Positions 18,545 through 27,505 of a stretch of 64,000 nucleotides of DNA are shown one piece after another; within the stretch, counting starts at the first letter, position 1; each line of letters opens with the position of its first letter. Under the pieces are notes generated by a model. The model saw only the letters and a list, made by a program, of their open reading frames with translations, made no database searches and had not been told where the DNA came from. A program made the translations under genes and the position numbers. This stretch comes from Chloroflexota bacterium (GTDB lineage: Bacteria > Chloroflexota > UBA6077 > FW602-bin22): the NCBI GenBank assembly GCA_004297775.1, contig SCUE01000024.1:45391-109390 (forward strand), written 5' to 3'.

Positions 18545-19990
18545 TCAGACGCGATGCGCCATCGGCAGGGTGAAGAGGTAGACGTTCACTGCCCCGAAGA
18601 GCGCCAGCACGACTATATGCGGGATCAGACCGCGCGCCGGACCGAATCCGCTTGGGGTCCGACCAGCGATCTTCCACGCGGTGAAGAGCGACCCGCCGAT
18701 TCCCAGCGCCAACAAGCCGAACTGAAGTGCCTGGATCGTCGGCGTCGGCAGCACGCCGGCCGGTCCGGTTGTGTAGACACCCACCAGGCCGATGGCGTTG
18801 TAGACGAGTGTGCCGCTCTCCGCGAGCAGGTGGAAGAGATTGTGGGCGAGGTGGCCGGCCAGGTCGAGCGGGATGACGGCGTAGCCGAATCGAGCGAAGT
18901 TCTCGAACAGCCTCTCGCGCCGCTCACCGTGGCTGTAACGGGCCGCCGCGAGGACGAGCCCGAAGGGCAAGGCCATCGCGACCAGGAACACAGCCGTGAA
19001 CGCCGCCACGCGGCTGCCGAAGAGCCAACCGCCAAGTGTCGCCATCAGAGGTTCCCAGAACGAGAGCATCGTGATGTTCTGCACCAGGACGATTCCGACG
19101 ATCGCCACCGCCAGGAAAGCTTCGGAGAGTTTCGGCTTGGCGATGAACCACAACTCGCTGGTCGGCTTGCGCCAGAGCAGCCGAATGGAGCCATTGGGGC
19201 AGCTCTTGATGCAGTTGGCGCACAGGTTGCAGTTCGCCATCGAGGTCATCGCGCGCGGGACCTCGAAGATCGGGCACCCCGCCACGTTGCCATTCCCCTT
19301 GTAGCAGTACTGAACTGTGCACGAGCGGCAGATCTCGGGAGTTGCCCGGAGCTGCAAACCCGAGGCGCGTGAGTAGTTGCCTGATAATCCGCCGAGAAAG
19401 CAGAGGTATCGGCACCACGCCCGTCGCTCAAAGACGACGGCGCTGACGACCGACGCGGTCACGAGCAGCCCAAGCAGGTAACCCGATCCGCGCGGCGACT
19501 CGACGATGCCGAAGGCGTGATCCGCCCAGGTAATCCCCAGGAACGTAGCGTCGATGATCCAGATGCCGTACTTCTTCAGGAACGGCGGCACCGGACGACC
19601 CAGCCCGGCCACCCGTTGCACCAGGTCGATGAGGGTGCCGAATGGGCAGATCGCGCACCAGAGTCGTCCGGTCGCGAACATCGCCAACGGGATGAGTGGC
19701 CACCACAGCACCCACGTCAGCCCGGTACCGAGGTTGGCCGAGGCCGCGCCCGGTCCGACCAGCAGCGCGACGAGGATGTACCCGAACACGACCAGAGTCG
19801 GGTAGGCGAGGATCGCTGGCCACAGACGGCTTCGCGCGAAGGCCAGGAGATGGCGATTGTCAAGCAGCCCGCGTGAAACCGGCGCGACGGCCGCCGCGAC
19901 GCCGAGCGGGTGGGCCACACCGTTGGGGCTGACTCCGTTTGGGTGGACGGTCGGGGGAGAAGTGGGACGTGTCTCTCGTGAAATCCTCAT
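18545..19990 (-). CDS. Polytopic 4Fe-4S membrane protein, NapH/CcoG-like
   Basis: A 481-residue inner-membrane protein. Two membrane-proximal motifs, GRLWCAICPFG and RRAWCRYLCFLGG, are the CxxxCP-type signatures of NapH, NosR and CcoG. A cysteine cluster at RSCTVQYCYKGNGNVAGC is followed by a ferredoxin motif CNLCANCIKSCPNG. The C-terminal 200 residues hold further membrane spans. Start ATG 19990 has AGGT upstream and lies 4 bases after the stop of the exported protein gene, so the two form an operon. It probably moves electrons across or along the membrane for metal or nitrogen-oxide metabolism; partners are not known. Confidence 0.75.
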   Translation of the reverse strand: MRISRETRPTSPPTVHPNGVSPNGVAHPLGVAAAVAPVSRGLLDNRHLLAFARSRLWPAILAYPTLVVFGYILVALLVGPGAASANLGTGLTWVLWWPLIPLAMFATGRLWCAICPFGTLIDLVQRVAGLGRPVPPFLKKYGIWIIDATFLGITWADHAFGIVESPRGSGYLLGLLVTASVVSAVVFERRAWCRYLCFLGGLSGNYSRASGLQLRATPEICRSCTVQYCYKGNGNVAGCPIFEVPRAMTSMANCNLCANCIKSCPNGSIRLLWRKPTSELWFIAKPKLSEAFLAVAIVGIVLVQNITMLSFWEPLMATLGGWLFGSRVAAFTAVFLVAMALPFGLVLAAARYSHGERRERLFENFARFGYAVIPLDLAGHLAHNLFHLLAESGTLVYNAIGLVGVYTTGPAGVLPTPTIQALQFGLLALGIGGSLFTAWKIAGRTPSGFGPARGLIPHIVVLALFGAVNVYLFTLPMAHRV

Positions 19991-19994
19991 GGTG

Positions 19995-20816
19995 TTACCT
20001 CGTCGGTGGAGTCGCGGTGGAGCGACGTCGCCCAATGGCGCCGACCGCGAGCGCGCCGACCATCAGCGAACCTGTCGCGAGGACGTAGGGACGGCTCGGT
20101 CCGGCCTCGACGGCGTCGAATATCGCTGCTGCTTCGTGGACCACGCCGCCGGAATCGGCAACGCTCATACGCGCGTGCCAGGATCCCGCGATTGGCAGAT
20201 CGACCGGGCCGCGAAGCAAGACAGCCTCAGCGGCGGCGTGGGTGTCCGGCGGCGCGGAGTGGTCGTCCGCGGTGTTCGGTGCGCGATGGTCATCGATCTT
20301 CATAGCCTCGTGCGCGACCGATGCCGGCGGTCCCTGATCGTTCGCGGCGTTCGGTGCGCGATGGTCATCGATCTTCATGGCGTCGTGCGCGACCGATGCC
20401 GGCGGTCCCTGATCGTCCGCGGTGTTCGGTGCGCGATGGTCATCGATCTTCATGGCGTCGTGTCCGCCCGACACCATCTGTCCGTGGTCAGCCTTGGCCT
20501 CGCTATGGGAGTCCGCCTCGCCGCCGTTCGTATCCCCGGCACGACCGAGAACCGCAACCGGTCGCAGTGGCACAATGAGTGTCTGGCCGTGGGGCCCGAG
20601 CAAGGCGAGCCGAACGGTTCGTGTCCCAATCTCGGGCGGTAGCTCGAGTGTAAGAGTGTTGCGTCCCACGACCAGTGTCGGCGAATCATTGCTGAGCGTC
20701 GCGGCGTAGGGGCCGGCGCGAAGGTCGCCGAGGCGCGGTAGCCCCGCGCCGGCGAATATGGGACTCACCCACGCGACGGCCAGAGTGGCGGCCAACGACA
20801 GGGCTGCTTTTCGCAA
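19995..20816 (-). CDS. Exported, membrane-anchored protein with His/Asp-rich tandem repeats
   Basis: A 273-residue protein. TTG 20816 is chosen because AGGAG lies 8 bases upstream and a signal peptide (LRKAALSLAATLAVAWV) follows directly. A domain at about residues 30-95 resembles FixH/YtkA-type beta sandwiches (VVGRNTLTLELPPEIG). Residues about 120-195 are three copies of a 25-residue unit with the core AMKIDDHRAPN, rich in His, Asp and Met and so a candidate metal-binding linker. A second sandwich segment and a final membrane span near the C terminus follow. Together with the iron-sulfur membrane protein it suggests a FixG/FixH-like pair, perhaps for copper. This is inference. Confidence 0.6.
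   Translation of the reverse strand: MRKAALSLAATLAVAWVSPIFAGAGLPRLGDLRAGPYAATLSNDSPTLVVGRNTLTLELPPEIGTRTVRLALLGPHGQTLIVPLRPVAVLGRAGDTNGGEADSHSEAKADHGQMVSGGHDAMKIDDHRAPNTADDQGPPASVAHDAMKIDDHRAPNAANDQGPPASVAHEAMKIDDHRAPNTADDHSAPPDTHAAAEAVLLRGPVDLPIAGSWHARMSVADSGGVVHEAAAIFDAVEAGPSRPYVLATGSLMVGALAVGAIGRRRSTATPPTR
20265..20462. repeat. 75-bp in-frame tandem repeat, about 2.6 copies
   Basis: Units begin at 20265, 20340 and 20415; the third stops near 20462. Copies differ by only a few bases, for example GTCCGCGGTG against GTTCGCGGCG, so the expansion is recent. The unit length is a multiple of three and encodes 25 residues of the exported protein gene. Confidence 0.9.
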
Positions 20817-21004
20817 GCGTACTTCTCCTGAGGATCTCGTCGAGTGTCGCGCGAGCCGGATACCGATTGATCGCATCCATGACTGAGGCGCGCCTGAGCC
20901 GAAGCTGAGCGTTGGCTGAGCACCGCGTCGCATCGAGTCCGGGCGCTTCGATTACGGTTACTCGCGGTCATGAGTCAGCCGCGTCGCGCGCACGAGACCG
21001 GGCG

Positions 21005-22249
21005 ATGACGACGTCGGCAAACGAGGTCAGTGACACGGGAGCGGCGGCCACGGACGCCCGGGATCGATTCGCCGAGATCCTGGCGAAGCGGCTCCCGGAA
21101 GTGGTACGGATGGCGCTGGCGGACTCGAGCGTGGCGGTCGTCACCTGGACTTCGAGATCGCCAAAGGGCGGTCCGAGTGCGCTTGATGTTGGCGGCTCGC
21201 TGCTCGTGTTCGATGGGATCGCCCGCGCGGGTGACGTCGAGCGCCCATGGAGCGTGGTCCTCAAGGTTCTCGCGCCGGCGGCTGGCAAGGACGATCCGGC
21301 GCATATCGGCTACTGGAAGCGCGAAGCGCTGCTGTACGGCTCGAAGCTGCGGGACGATCTGTCGGCCGGTCTGCGCGCGCCGCGCTGCTACAAGTGCGAC
21401 GAGTTGGAGGGCGACATCACCTGGCTCTGGCTCGAGCATGTCGCGGAGGATGGGGAGCGGGTCTGGCCGATCGCGCGCTGGGCGCTGGCGGCGCGATACC
21501 TGGGCCGATTCAACGGCGCGTACCTGGCCGCGCCAGCGGACAGGAATCCGGCTCTTCCCCCCGCGCCATGGCTCGGCGGTCGGCGGCTGCGCACCGGGCT
21601 GGAACGCCACGAACCGCTCGTCGCGCGGATCGCGACCGCGCCAGACAATCCAGCCGTTCGGCATTGGTGGCCGCGGCCGATCGTGGATGCCGTTCTTCGG
21701 CTCTGGGATGAACGGGACGCGTTCTGCGAAGTTCTGGAGCGGCTGCCTCAGGCGTTCGGCCACGGGGATGCCATCCGGCGGAATCTGTTCTTTCGAAACT
21801 CAGCCTCCGGCGCGGAGGAACTTGTCGCGATCGACTGGGAGTTTGCGGGCTACTACGCGCTTGGCGAGGAAGTTGGCCAGACGCTTTCGGTCGCCAGCGC
21901 GTTCTACGACATCGAGCCGGCGGAACTGCCGGCGCTGGATGAGACGCTCTTCGACGGTTATCTGGCCGGGCTCCGCGACGTAGGTTGGCGTGGCGACGAG
22001 CGATCGGTGCGATTCGCCTACGCCGCGCACGCCGCGCTGAGGAACCTCTTCAACGCCGTCGGAACGATGGCGCCCGACGAGGCGCGCCGGAACACCGGTC
22101 CCGGCCGACCGGTCGAGGCGATGTGGAACGCCATGGCGCTCCAGAAATTCGGGCACTCCTGGGAGAAACTGGCCGAACGGCGGGCGGAGATTCGGCCGTT
22201 CCTGCTCGATCGCGCGGATGAGGCGCGCCGTTTGATGGAGACGCTCTGA
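21005..22249 (+). CDS. Aminoglycoside phosphotransferase-like kinase
   Basis: A 414-residue protein of the APH/choline-kinase superfamily. The catalytic loop is FGHGDAIRRNLFFRN (HGD...N) and the metal-binding aspartate lies in AIDWEFAG, where DFE or DWE is typical. The N-terminal lobe has the expected lysine strand SVVLKVLAPA. Start ATG 21005 (MTTSANEV) is preferred over the upstream ATG 20912, because that extension is Arg/Ala-rich and lacks a pattern. The substrate may be a small alcohol or sugar; the family name does not imply drug resistance. It stands alone, divergent from the exported-protein gene. Confidence 0.75.
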   Translation: MTTSANEVSDTGAAATDARDRFAEILAKRLPEVVRMALADSSVAVVTWTSRSPKGGPSALDVGGSLLVFDGIARAGDVERPWSVVLKVLAPAAGKDDPAHIGYWKREALLYGSKLRDDLSAGLRAPRCYKCDELEGDITWLWLEHVAEDGERVWPIARWALAARYLGRFNGAYLAAPADRNPALPPAPWLGGRRLRTGLERHEPLVARIATAPDNPAVRHWWPRPIVDAVLRLWDERDAFCEVLERLPQAFGHGDAIRRNLFFRNSASGAEELVAIDWEFAGYYALGEEVGQTLSVASAFYDIEPAELPALDETLFDGYLAGLRDVGWRGDERSVRFAYAAHAALRNLFNAVGTMAPDEARRNTGPGRPVEAMWNAMALQKFGHSWEKLAERRAEIRPFLLDRADEARRLMETL

Positions 22250-22305
22250 TGGGCACGCACCGTTCGGTGACCGTGAGCCAGCACGGAGACGCCACTTAGA
22301 AGTGA

Positions 22306-22437
22306 CGGGGCGTCCGCCACGGGTGCTTCGCGACGTTCTCCATGTTCAGCGAGCTGCCGACCGGCCCTGGATTCGGCGTCGAGCCCGACCGCGAAGACCT
22401 CACGCGCAACCCGTACCGGTCGCCGGCGCACTTCTGA
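22306..22437 (+). pseudogene. Possible C-terminal stub of an enolase-superfamily enzyme
   Basis: A 43-codon open frame without a plausible start ends in SELPTGPGFGVEPDRED and a stop. The GPG-x-GVE-x-D pattern recalls the last strand of mandelate-racemase-type dehydratases, such as DGPGLGIDVDEE at the end of the gene at 30603. Its stop overlaps the ATG of the sulfatase remnant (TGATG), the kind of coupling seen between real neighbours. The assignment is weak. Confidence 0.35.
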
Positions 22438-22755
22438 TGTCCGTCCGCCCGCCGAACATCCTCCTCATCACCTGCGATGATCTCGGCCGCTACCTCGGTT
22501 GCTACGACCTGCCGACCGTGCGCACACCGCACCTCGACGCGCACGCCGCTGATGGCGTGCTCTTCACGAACGCTTTCTGCACCGCGCATTCCGATGAATG
22601 GCGATCGGTCGCGTCCTCGCTGGCCTCTCCCGGCTCGGCCTCGAACCCTCCGGAAGCTGCGCGACTGGATGCGCCAGACTGGCGACCGGCTACTTCAAGG
22701 TGCGGTCACGCCGTCGATGCACGGCTGGGCCATGGACGTGCTGACGGACGCGTGA
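22437..22755 (+). pseudogene. Sulfatase with an internal deletion
   Basis: ATG 22437 opens a perfect sulfatase N terminus: PNILLITCDDLGRYLGCYD with the metal-binding Asp pair, then TPHLDAHAADGVLFTNAFCT. At the point where the catalytic CxPxR should come, the sequence jumps in another frame to a sulfatase-like C terminus (LRKLRDWMRQTGDRLLQG, ending at 22755). About 400 central residues, including the active-site cysteine, are gone. The intact relative in this window is at 42390. Confidence 0.7.
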
Positions 22756-22810
22756 CCGCGCATCGTGCGGCTGATCGGATCCGTCGTCCCACGCGGGGAC
22801 GACCGGCCGC

Positions 22811-23578
22811 CTACATCAGCTTGGCCAGCAGGCCGCCGTCGACAGCGAAGGGCGCGCCGGTCACGAAGCTGCTGTCGTCGCTGGCCAGGAAGACGGCCGC
22901 GCGCGCGATCTCCTCGGGTCGGCCGATCCGGCCGATCGGTTCGAGCGCCGACAGTGCCTTGAACCCTTCCTCTTCATCGCCGGCGTCGCGCAGGTTCGAG
23001 CGCATCAGCGCCGTGTCGATCGCGCCGGGCAGGATCGCGTTGACGCGGATGTTCCAGGGCGCCAGCTCGAGCGCAGCCGCGCGGGTCAGCCCGATGACCG
23101 CATGTTTCGAGGTCGCGTAGGCCGCGACGCCGGCGACCGTAGCCATGCCGTGGACCGAGGCGGTGTTGATGATCGCACCGCCGCCGCGTCTCCTGATCTC
23201 TGGCGCGGCGTGTTTGATCCCCAGCCACACCCCGCGTAAGTTGACGCCCATGAGTCGGTCCCACTGCTCTTCGGTCGTATCGACGGCGCTGCCGGAGAAG
23301 ATGATTCCGGCGTTGTTGAACATGATGTCCAGCCCACCGTACGCACGCACCGCCGCGGCGACCATCGCGGCCACCTCTTCTCCGCGCGCGACGTCCGCGC
23401 GCTGGAACTCGGCCGTGCCGCTGGCCGCCCGCATGGTCGCGACCGTCTGTCGGCCGCCTTCTTCGTCGACGTCGCACACGAGGACGCGCGCGCCCTCGCG
23501 CGCGAACTCAATTGCCGACGCTCGGCCGATCCCGGAGGCGGCCCCCGTGACGATCGCAACCTTGCCGTCGAGCTTCAT
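22811..23578 (-). CDS. SDR family NAD(P)-dependent oxidoreductase
   Basis: A 255-residue classical short-chain dehydrogenase. The cofactor motif is T11GAASGIG, NNAG occurs at 88-91, and the catalytic Ser141, Tyr154 and Lys158 are present. Asp36 (VCDVD) after the second strand suggests NAD rather than NADP. The C-terminal end FVTGAPFAVDGGLLAKLM is typical of sugar and 3-oxoacyl dehydrogenases. ATG 23578 overlaps the stop of the DUF4432 gene (ATGA). It is the last gene of the minus-strand operon that starts near 28885, and a sugar or sugar-acid dehydrogenase role fits that context. Confidence 0.88.
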   Translation of the reverse strand: MKLDGKVAIVTGAASGIGRASAIEFAREGARVLVCDVDEEGGRQTVATMRAASGTAEFQRADVARGEEVAAMVAAAVRAYGGLDIMFNNAGIIFSGSAVDTTEEQWDRLMGVNLRGVWLGIKHAAPEIRRRGGGAIINTASVHGMATVAGVAAYATSKHAVIGLTRAAALELAPWNIRVNAILPGAIDTALMRSNLRDAGDEEEGFKALSALEPIGRIGRPEEIARAAVFLASDDSSFVTGAPFAVDGGLLAKLM

Positions 23579-24672
23579 CGGCTGATTCCTCCCTGCTTGA
23601 GCTGGACTTCTCCCTCGGGCGAGATGGCCGCGACGCCGTCGGCGCCGTCGAAGAAGACGAAACGGATCGTCGCCTCGCGGGCCTCGCCAACTCCGAGCGG
23701 CAGCGCCGTCTTGCGCTCGCGCGCGCCGGCCAGACCATCAAGCGCGAAGCTGGTCCATGGCTCGACCGCCATGACGTAGGCGCGCCGAAACCACGGGTAG
23801 CCCGGAGACCCGCCGAGTTCCTGCCAGAACCAGAGGTACTTGAATATGTCGGTCGGAAACGTCATGCCGAACCCGAACCCGAGCTTCGGGTTCGGCATCG
23901 CGTACCAGCCGTCCCGGAGGCCAGCCAGGCAGCCGAAGTGCGCCAGCCGTCGCTCGCGCGGCGGCACGCGGCTCAGATCGATCTGCGTGCCGTCCCGGCC
24001 GGTGACGTGCGGCCAGGTGAACTCACCGCCGTCGGGCAGCAGCGTATCGGCGCTGAGCTGCGGGTCGTGGGCGATGAAGGTTGTCGCCGGCGCGTCGATG
24101 ATGCAGCCGCCATCGAGGAACGGTGCGCCCAACGCCGGGTGGTGGCCCCACATCGTTTCGAACGGGTCGGCGCTCTCGTTGATCATCCGCTCCTGGAGGG
24201 TCAGCACGGCGCTGTCAGCGGACAGGCTCATGGTTCGCTCGAGCGAGAGCGGACTGCGGCCCAGCGTGACGCGGAAGCGGACTGCGCAACGCGACCCGGC
24301 CTCTTCGAGCACTTCGTACTCCCACGGCACGACGCTGCTCTCGCCGTGGAAAGAGAGCTCAGCGCCGTCGACGACCGACGGCCCGCCGCCGGACGGGAAG
24401 ATCTCCTGCCAGCCCCCTTCGTAGTGATCGAACCAGGCCGTGGCCGAGTTCGTCGCGGTCGCGACGGTCTGGCCGGGCGGTCGGAGACCCCAGGGCGACT
24501 TCCACAGCACGTCGACCCCGCGCGGCTTGTAGATCAGGCGGTAGACGCCGGCGCCCTTGCCGGGCAGGACGACGACCAGCATCCGCTCGTTCTCGAGCGT
24601 CACCGCCTCGAACCCGGAGCCGGGACCGCGGTCGCTCAGCCGACCGACCGTGACGCGGCATGCGCTCGTCAT
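23575..24672 (-). CDS. DUF4432 / aldose-1-epimerase-like protein
   Basis: A 365-residue beta-sandwich protein of the galactose-mutarotase fold. The supporting segments are MLVVVLPGKGAGVYRLIYK at the N terminus, GGWQEIFPSGG, ETMWGHHPALGAPFLD in the middle, and RRAYVMAVEPWTS near the end, where the catalytic Glu of mutarotases lies in the same area. Start ATG 24672 is preferred; a GTG 18 bases upstream would overlap the M24 gene. It lies between the M24 gene and the SDR gene, with almost no spacing. The likely role is interconversion of sugar anomers, but some DUF4432 proteins have no known activity. Confidence 0.7.
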   Translation of the reverse strand: MTSACRVTVGRLSDRGPGSGFEAVTLENERMLVVVLPGKGAGVYRLIYKPRGVDVLWKSPWGLRPPGQTVATATNSATAWFDHYEGGWQEIFPSGGGPSVVDGAELSFHGESSVVPWEYEVLEEAGSRCAVRFRVTLGRSPLSLERTMSLSADSAVLTLQERMINESADPFETMWGHHPALGAPFLDGGCIIDAPATTFIAHDPQLSADTLLPDGGEFTWPHVTGRDGTQIDLSRVPPRERRLAHFGCLAGLRDGWYAMPNPKLGFGFGMTFPTDIFKYLWFWQELGGSPGYPWFRRAYVMAVEPWTSFALDGLAGARERKTALPLGVGEAREATIRFVFFDGADGVAAISPEGEVQLKQGGISR

Positions 24673-24676
24673 CCGC

Positions 24677-25855
24677 TCAGTCCAGACCAAAGTCTGTCTT
24701 CGACAGAGTGTCGCCGCCTCTCGCCGTCACCGCGACGATGTCCTCCAGCCGGCAGCCGCCGACGCCCTCCAGGTAGATGCCCGGCTCGACCGAGTGGACA
24801 TGCCCCTCGGCGAGCACGTGCGGCGAGTGCGGAGCGACGAACGGGATCGGCTCGTGGTAGCGGAAGCCGATCCCGTGGCCGGTGTGGTGGACGAAGGCGT
24901 CGCCGTACCCGGCCGCCACGATGATCGCCCGCCCGGCCAAGTCGACCTCCATTCCCGACGCGCCGGGGCGGACCGCGGCGATCGACGCGGCGTGCGCCGC
25001 CTTGATCGTGTCGTAGATCTCACGCTGCTGATTGCTCGCCTTGCCGACCGTGACGGTACGGGTCAGGTCCGACCAGTAGCCGTCGACCACGCAGCCGAGC
25101 TCGATCATCACGAAGTCGCCGCGTTCGAGCTTGCGGTCGGACGCGGTCGGGAAGTTCCAGTTGCCGGCCGTCGTGGCCGCACCGGAGGTGACCTGGGCGA
25201 AGCCGCGCGCGAAGCGGGCGCCCTTGTAGCCGGTACCGTCGACGGTGATCGCGTAGTCGACCGCGGCGGCAACCTCGACCTCGCGGCGGCCCTCGACGGC
25301 TTGCTCTTTGAAGGCGCGTAGGCTCAACGAGGCGACCTCGCTGGCGATGCGGAGCTTCTCGATCTCCATCGGCGTCTTGAGTGCGCGCAACTCGTAGAGC
25401 AGGTCCGTCGCATCGACGACGCCGTCGCCGAAGGCGTCGCCGACGATCTTGCGAGTCGGCGCCCCGGCCGCGGTCGGCTCGCCGATCATTCCGTTGGGCG
25501 CGATCGCCTCGAAACTGCCTTCGAAGCCGATCCGCATACCCTTCAACTTGCGCTCGTCGGCGATCTGGCCGAGCAGCCGTGCCAGGTTGTCGTTCGGCAG
25601 CGGGTAGCGGTTCTGCCAGGTGTCGAACACGCGTATGTCCGTCACGCCGCTGCGCGGGAAGTACTCTTGCTCGAAGCGCGGTGCGAGGAGGATCGGCTCA
25701 CCCTCGGCCGGGAAGAAGACGACCGAGGCCCCGACCATCGGGTAGTAGCCGCTCAGAAGCACCACGTTCTCGGCCAAGCGGCAGACGACGGCGTCGAGCT
25801 TTGCCGCCTGGAGCGCCTCCCGTGTGCGGCGAAATCGTTCAGTGTCCGCGGGCAT
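24677..25855 (-). CDS. M24 family peptidase / creatinase-like protein
   Basis: A 392-residue protein with an N-terminal creatinase domain and a C-terminal pita-bread fold. Metal-ligand positions can be followed: Asp in VVDGYWSDLTRT, His in HHTGHGIGF, and Glu in HSVEPGIYLEGVGGCRLED. The first aspartate of the dinuclear site is replaced by Glu (MIELG), a form common in creatinase-like and DddP-like members that do not cleave Xaa-Pro bonds. Start ATG 25855 has GAGGAG upstream; GTG 25885 is possible. The operon context suggests hydrolysis or lysis of a small substrate rather than general peptide turnover. Confidence 0.8.
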   Translation of the reverse strand: MPADTERFRRTREALQAAKLDAVVCRLAENVVLLSGYYPMVGASVVFFPAEGEPILLAPRFEQEYFPRSGVTDIRVFDTWQNRYPLPNDNLARLLGQIADERKLKGMRIGFEGSFEAIAPNGMIGEPTAAGAPTRKIVGDAFGDGVVDATDLLYELRALKTPMEIEKLRIASEVASLSLRAFKEQAVEGRREVEVAAAVDYAITVDGTGYKGARFARGFAQVTSGAATTAGNWNFPTASDRKLERGDFVMIELGCVVDGYWSDLTRTVTVGKASNQQREIYDTIKAAHAASIAAVRPGASGMEVDLAGRAIIVAAGYGDAFVHHTGHGIGFRYHEPIPFVAPHSPHVLAEGHVHSVEPGIYLEGVGGCRLEDIVAVTARGGDTLSKTDFGLD

Positions 25856-25894
25856 CGTCGTTATCTCCTCTGTGGATTCGGCCACCCGGCCATC

Positions 25895-25972
25895 TCACCA
25901 GCCGCCGTGCGCATGGGCGCGCGACAACGCCGCGCCCAGTCCGACCAGACCGACCTTAACCTTTCGCGTCAT
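25895..25972 (-). pseudogene. N-terminal stub of a Gfo/Idh/MocA oxidoreductase
   Basis: Only 25 codons remain: MTRKVKVGLVGLGAALSRAH and five more residues, then a stop. The sequence is the start of a Rossmann fold (VGLVGLG) as in Gfo/Idh/MocA dehydrogenases. The ATG overlaps the stop of the epimerase gene (ATGA), so the gene once followed it in the operon. The rest has been deleted up to the M24 gene. Confidence 0.6.
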
Positions 25973-26898
25973 CGGGCCGGCGCCTCGGCCAGCAACTCGG
26001 TCCACCTGTGCTCGGCTCGGAACCCGAAGGAGCGTTCGGCCTTGTCCGGACTGATCAGCGCCTGGTGAACTCCCAATCCGGCCGCCATCCCGACGAGGTC
26101 GGGCCGAAGCCGGGCCAACAATTCGCGGGTCGTCTCGATCAGAAAACTGTCCGGCGCGGTGACGAAGAAGACGTCGAAAGCCGGCAGCCTCTCGGCCGCG
26201 TCCAGACACATGCGGAAGGCCCGTGCCGCGTCCCGCGCGTCGATGTAATTGTAAAGCCAGTTGTTCCAGCCCGTCGGCGCGGCGTGCTCGCGGACGAACT
26301 CGGGCGTCAGTCCGGGGCGCAGGATTCCGGCCAGTCGCAGCGCGTAGCCGCGCAGCCCGTAGCCGCGGCTGAACGCGGCCAGCATCTCTTCGCCGAAGAC
26401 CTTCGACAGCGCGTAAGTGTCTTCGGGCGCCAGCGGATGCGCCTCGTCGACGGGAAGGTACGCCGGCGTGAAGTGGGTGCCGCTCGGCCGCGCGCCGAGG
26501 CCGAGCACGGCACCCGACGACGCCATGACCACGGTCGCCACGGCGGCACGGCGCGCGGCCTCCAGCAGGTAGTACGTGCCCATCGTGTTGACCCGCATCG
26601 TCTCGTCTAGCGGCAGCAGCGGCATCCGGCCGCTCTCCATCGCGGCGCGCGCCCACGGGAGTTCAGCCGCGAACGGGATCGCGCCGATGTGCATGATCGC
26701 GTGCGAGCCCGCAACAGCGCGCTGACAGTCCTCGAAGCAGGTCAGGTCGCCGACGACGATCGAGTGGCGGTTCTCGCCGGCGAGCCGGTTCCCATCTGGC
26801 CTAACCCGGTCGAACAGGACGAGGTCGTAGGCGGGTTCGAGCTCCTTGATCAGGTACGTGGCGAAGCTCCCCGCGCTGCCCGTGATCGTGATCTGCAT
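25969..26898 (-). CDS. NAD(P)-dependent epimerase/dehydratase
   Basis: A 309-residue extended SDR protein. The cofactor turn is ITGSAGSFATYL, which keeps the first glycine but has Ser-Phe where the second GxxG is usual. Asp31 (FDRVRP) follows the second strand. The active-site Tyr and Lys are in EDTYALSKVFGEE. Start ATG 26898 follows GGAGGT. The gene lies 29 bases after the YHS gene and overlaps the oxidoreductase stub. A role in oxidising or epimerising a sugar acid fits the operon, but the substrate is unknown; uronate dehydrogenases have a similar size and layout. Confidence 0.78.
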   Translation of the reverse strand: MQITITGSAGSFATYLIKELEPAYDLVLFDRVRPDGNRLAGENRHSIVVGDLTCFEDCQRAVAGSHAIMHIGAIPFAAELPWARAAMESGRMPLLPLDETMRVNTMGTYYLLEAARRAAVATVVMASSGAVLGLGARPSGTHFTPAYLPVDEAHPLAPEDTYALSKVFGEEMLAAFSRGYGLRGYALRLAGILRPGLTPEFVREHAAPTGWNNWLYNYIDARDAARAFRMCLDAAERLPAFDVFFVTAPDSFLIETTRELLARLRPDLVGMAAGLGVHQALISPDKAERSFGFRAEHRWTELLAEAPAR

Positions 26899-26927
26899 GG
26901 CGATCTGACCTCCGCCGCTCGCAGCCG

Positions 26928-27437
26928 CTACATCGACGGCTGGTATGCGGGATCGAGGTATTTGTCCGGTTCCCCGTCGAAGGCTCTCTTGCAGCCCGGC
27001 GCACAGAAGTAGTACGTCTGACCCTCGTGCGCGCTCGTATGGCGCGCGGTCGCCGGATCGATGTCCATGCCGCAGACAGGATCCTTCACCCTGGGGACGG
27101 CACTCTCTGTCGCCGTGCCTCGGATCTCACGCGCCCACGGATCGCAGACGTACATCAGGCGGAAGCACTTGCCGCCCGTCTCGATGAAGAAGCGCCACTC
27201 AATGCCGCCAGTCCGCCACTCACGGTCCCATTCGGCTTGGGTTGGGTGGCGCCGCTTCCCCTCCACCCGGGTCACTTCCACCGGCAGGTGGACACCGCGC
27301 GAGCGGAGCAGTGACGCCGCATCGGCCTGATCGTGGCCAACCGCATTCGGCTCAGCACTCAGGTGAACGAACGCTGGCGAGGCGCTGAGACGGTGGAATA
27401 TCCGAAGGGCATCCGCGAAGTCCGGGTCTGCTGGCAT
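26928..27437 (-). CDS. YHS-domain protein with uncharacterised N-terminal region
   Basis: A 169-residue protein. Residues about 117-160 form a YHS domain, DPVCGMDIDPATARHTSAHE followed by GQTYYFCAPGCKRAF, with the three cysteines usual in metal-binding YHS domains. The first 115 residues contain EWDREWRTGGIEWRFFIETG and are not a family I recognise. GAGGAGG upstream supports ATG 27437. YHS domains occur in copper ATPases and monooxygenases; here it may act as a metal chaperone. The gene is second in the operon led by the MmgE/PrpD gene. Confidence 0.7.
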   Translation of the reverse strand: MPADPDFADALRIFHRLSASPAFVHLSAEPNAVGHDQADAASLLRSRGVHLPVEVTRVEGKRRHPTQAEWDREWRTGGIEWRFFIETGGKCFRLMYVCDPWAREIRGTATESAVPRVKDPVCGMDIDPATARHTSAHEGQTYYFCAPGCKRAFDGEPDKYLDPAYQPSM

Positions 27438-27505
27438 CGAAATCGGTCCTCCTCTGTGAATCGGTCCTCAAGCGTCGTCGGTGGCAGGACGCATCATCGT
27501 GCGAT

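Noticed and set aside
20265..20462. Regular repeats considered as a CRISPR-like array
   Set aside because: The units are directly adjacent with no spacers and are in frame within a coding gene.
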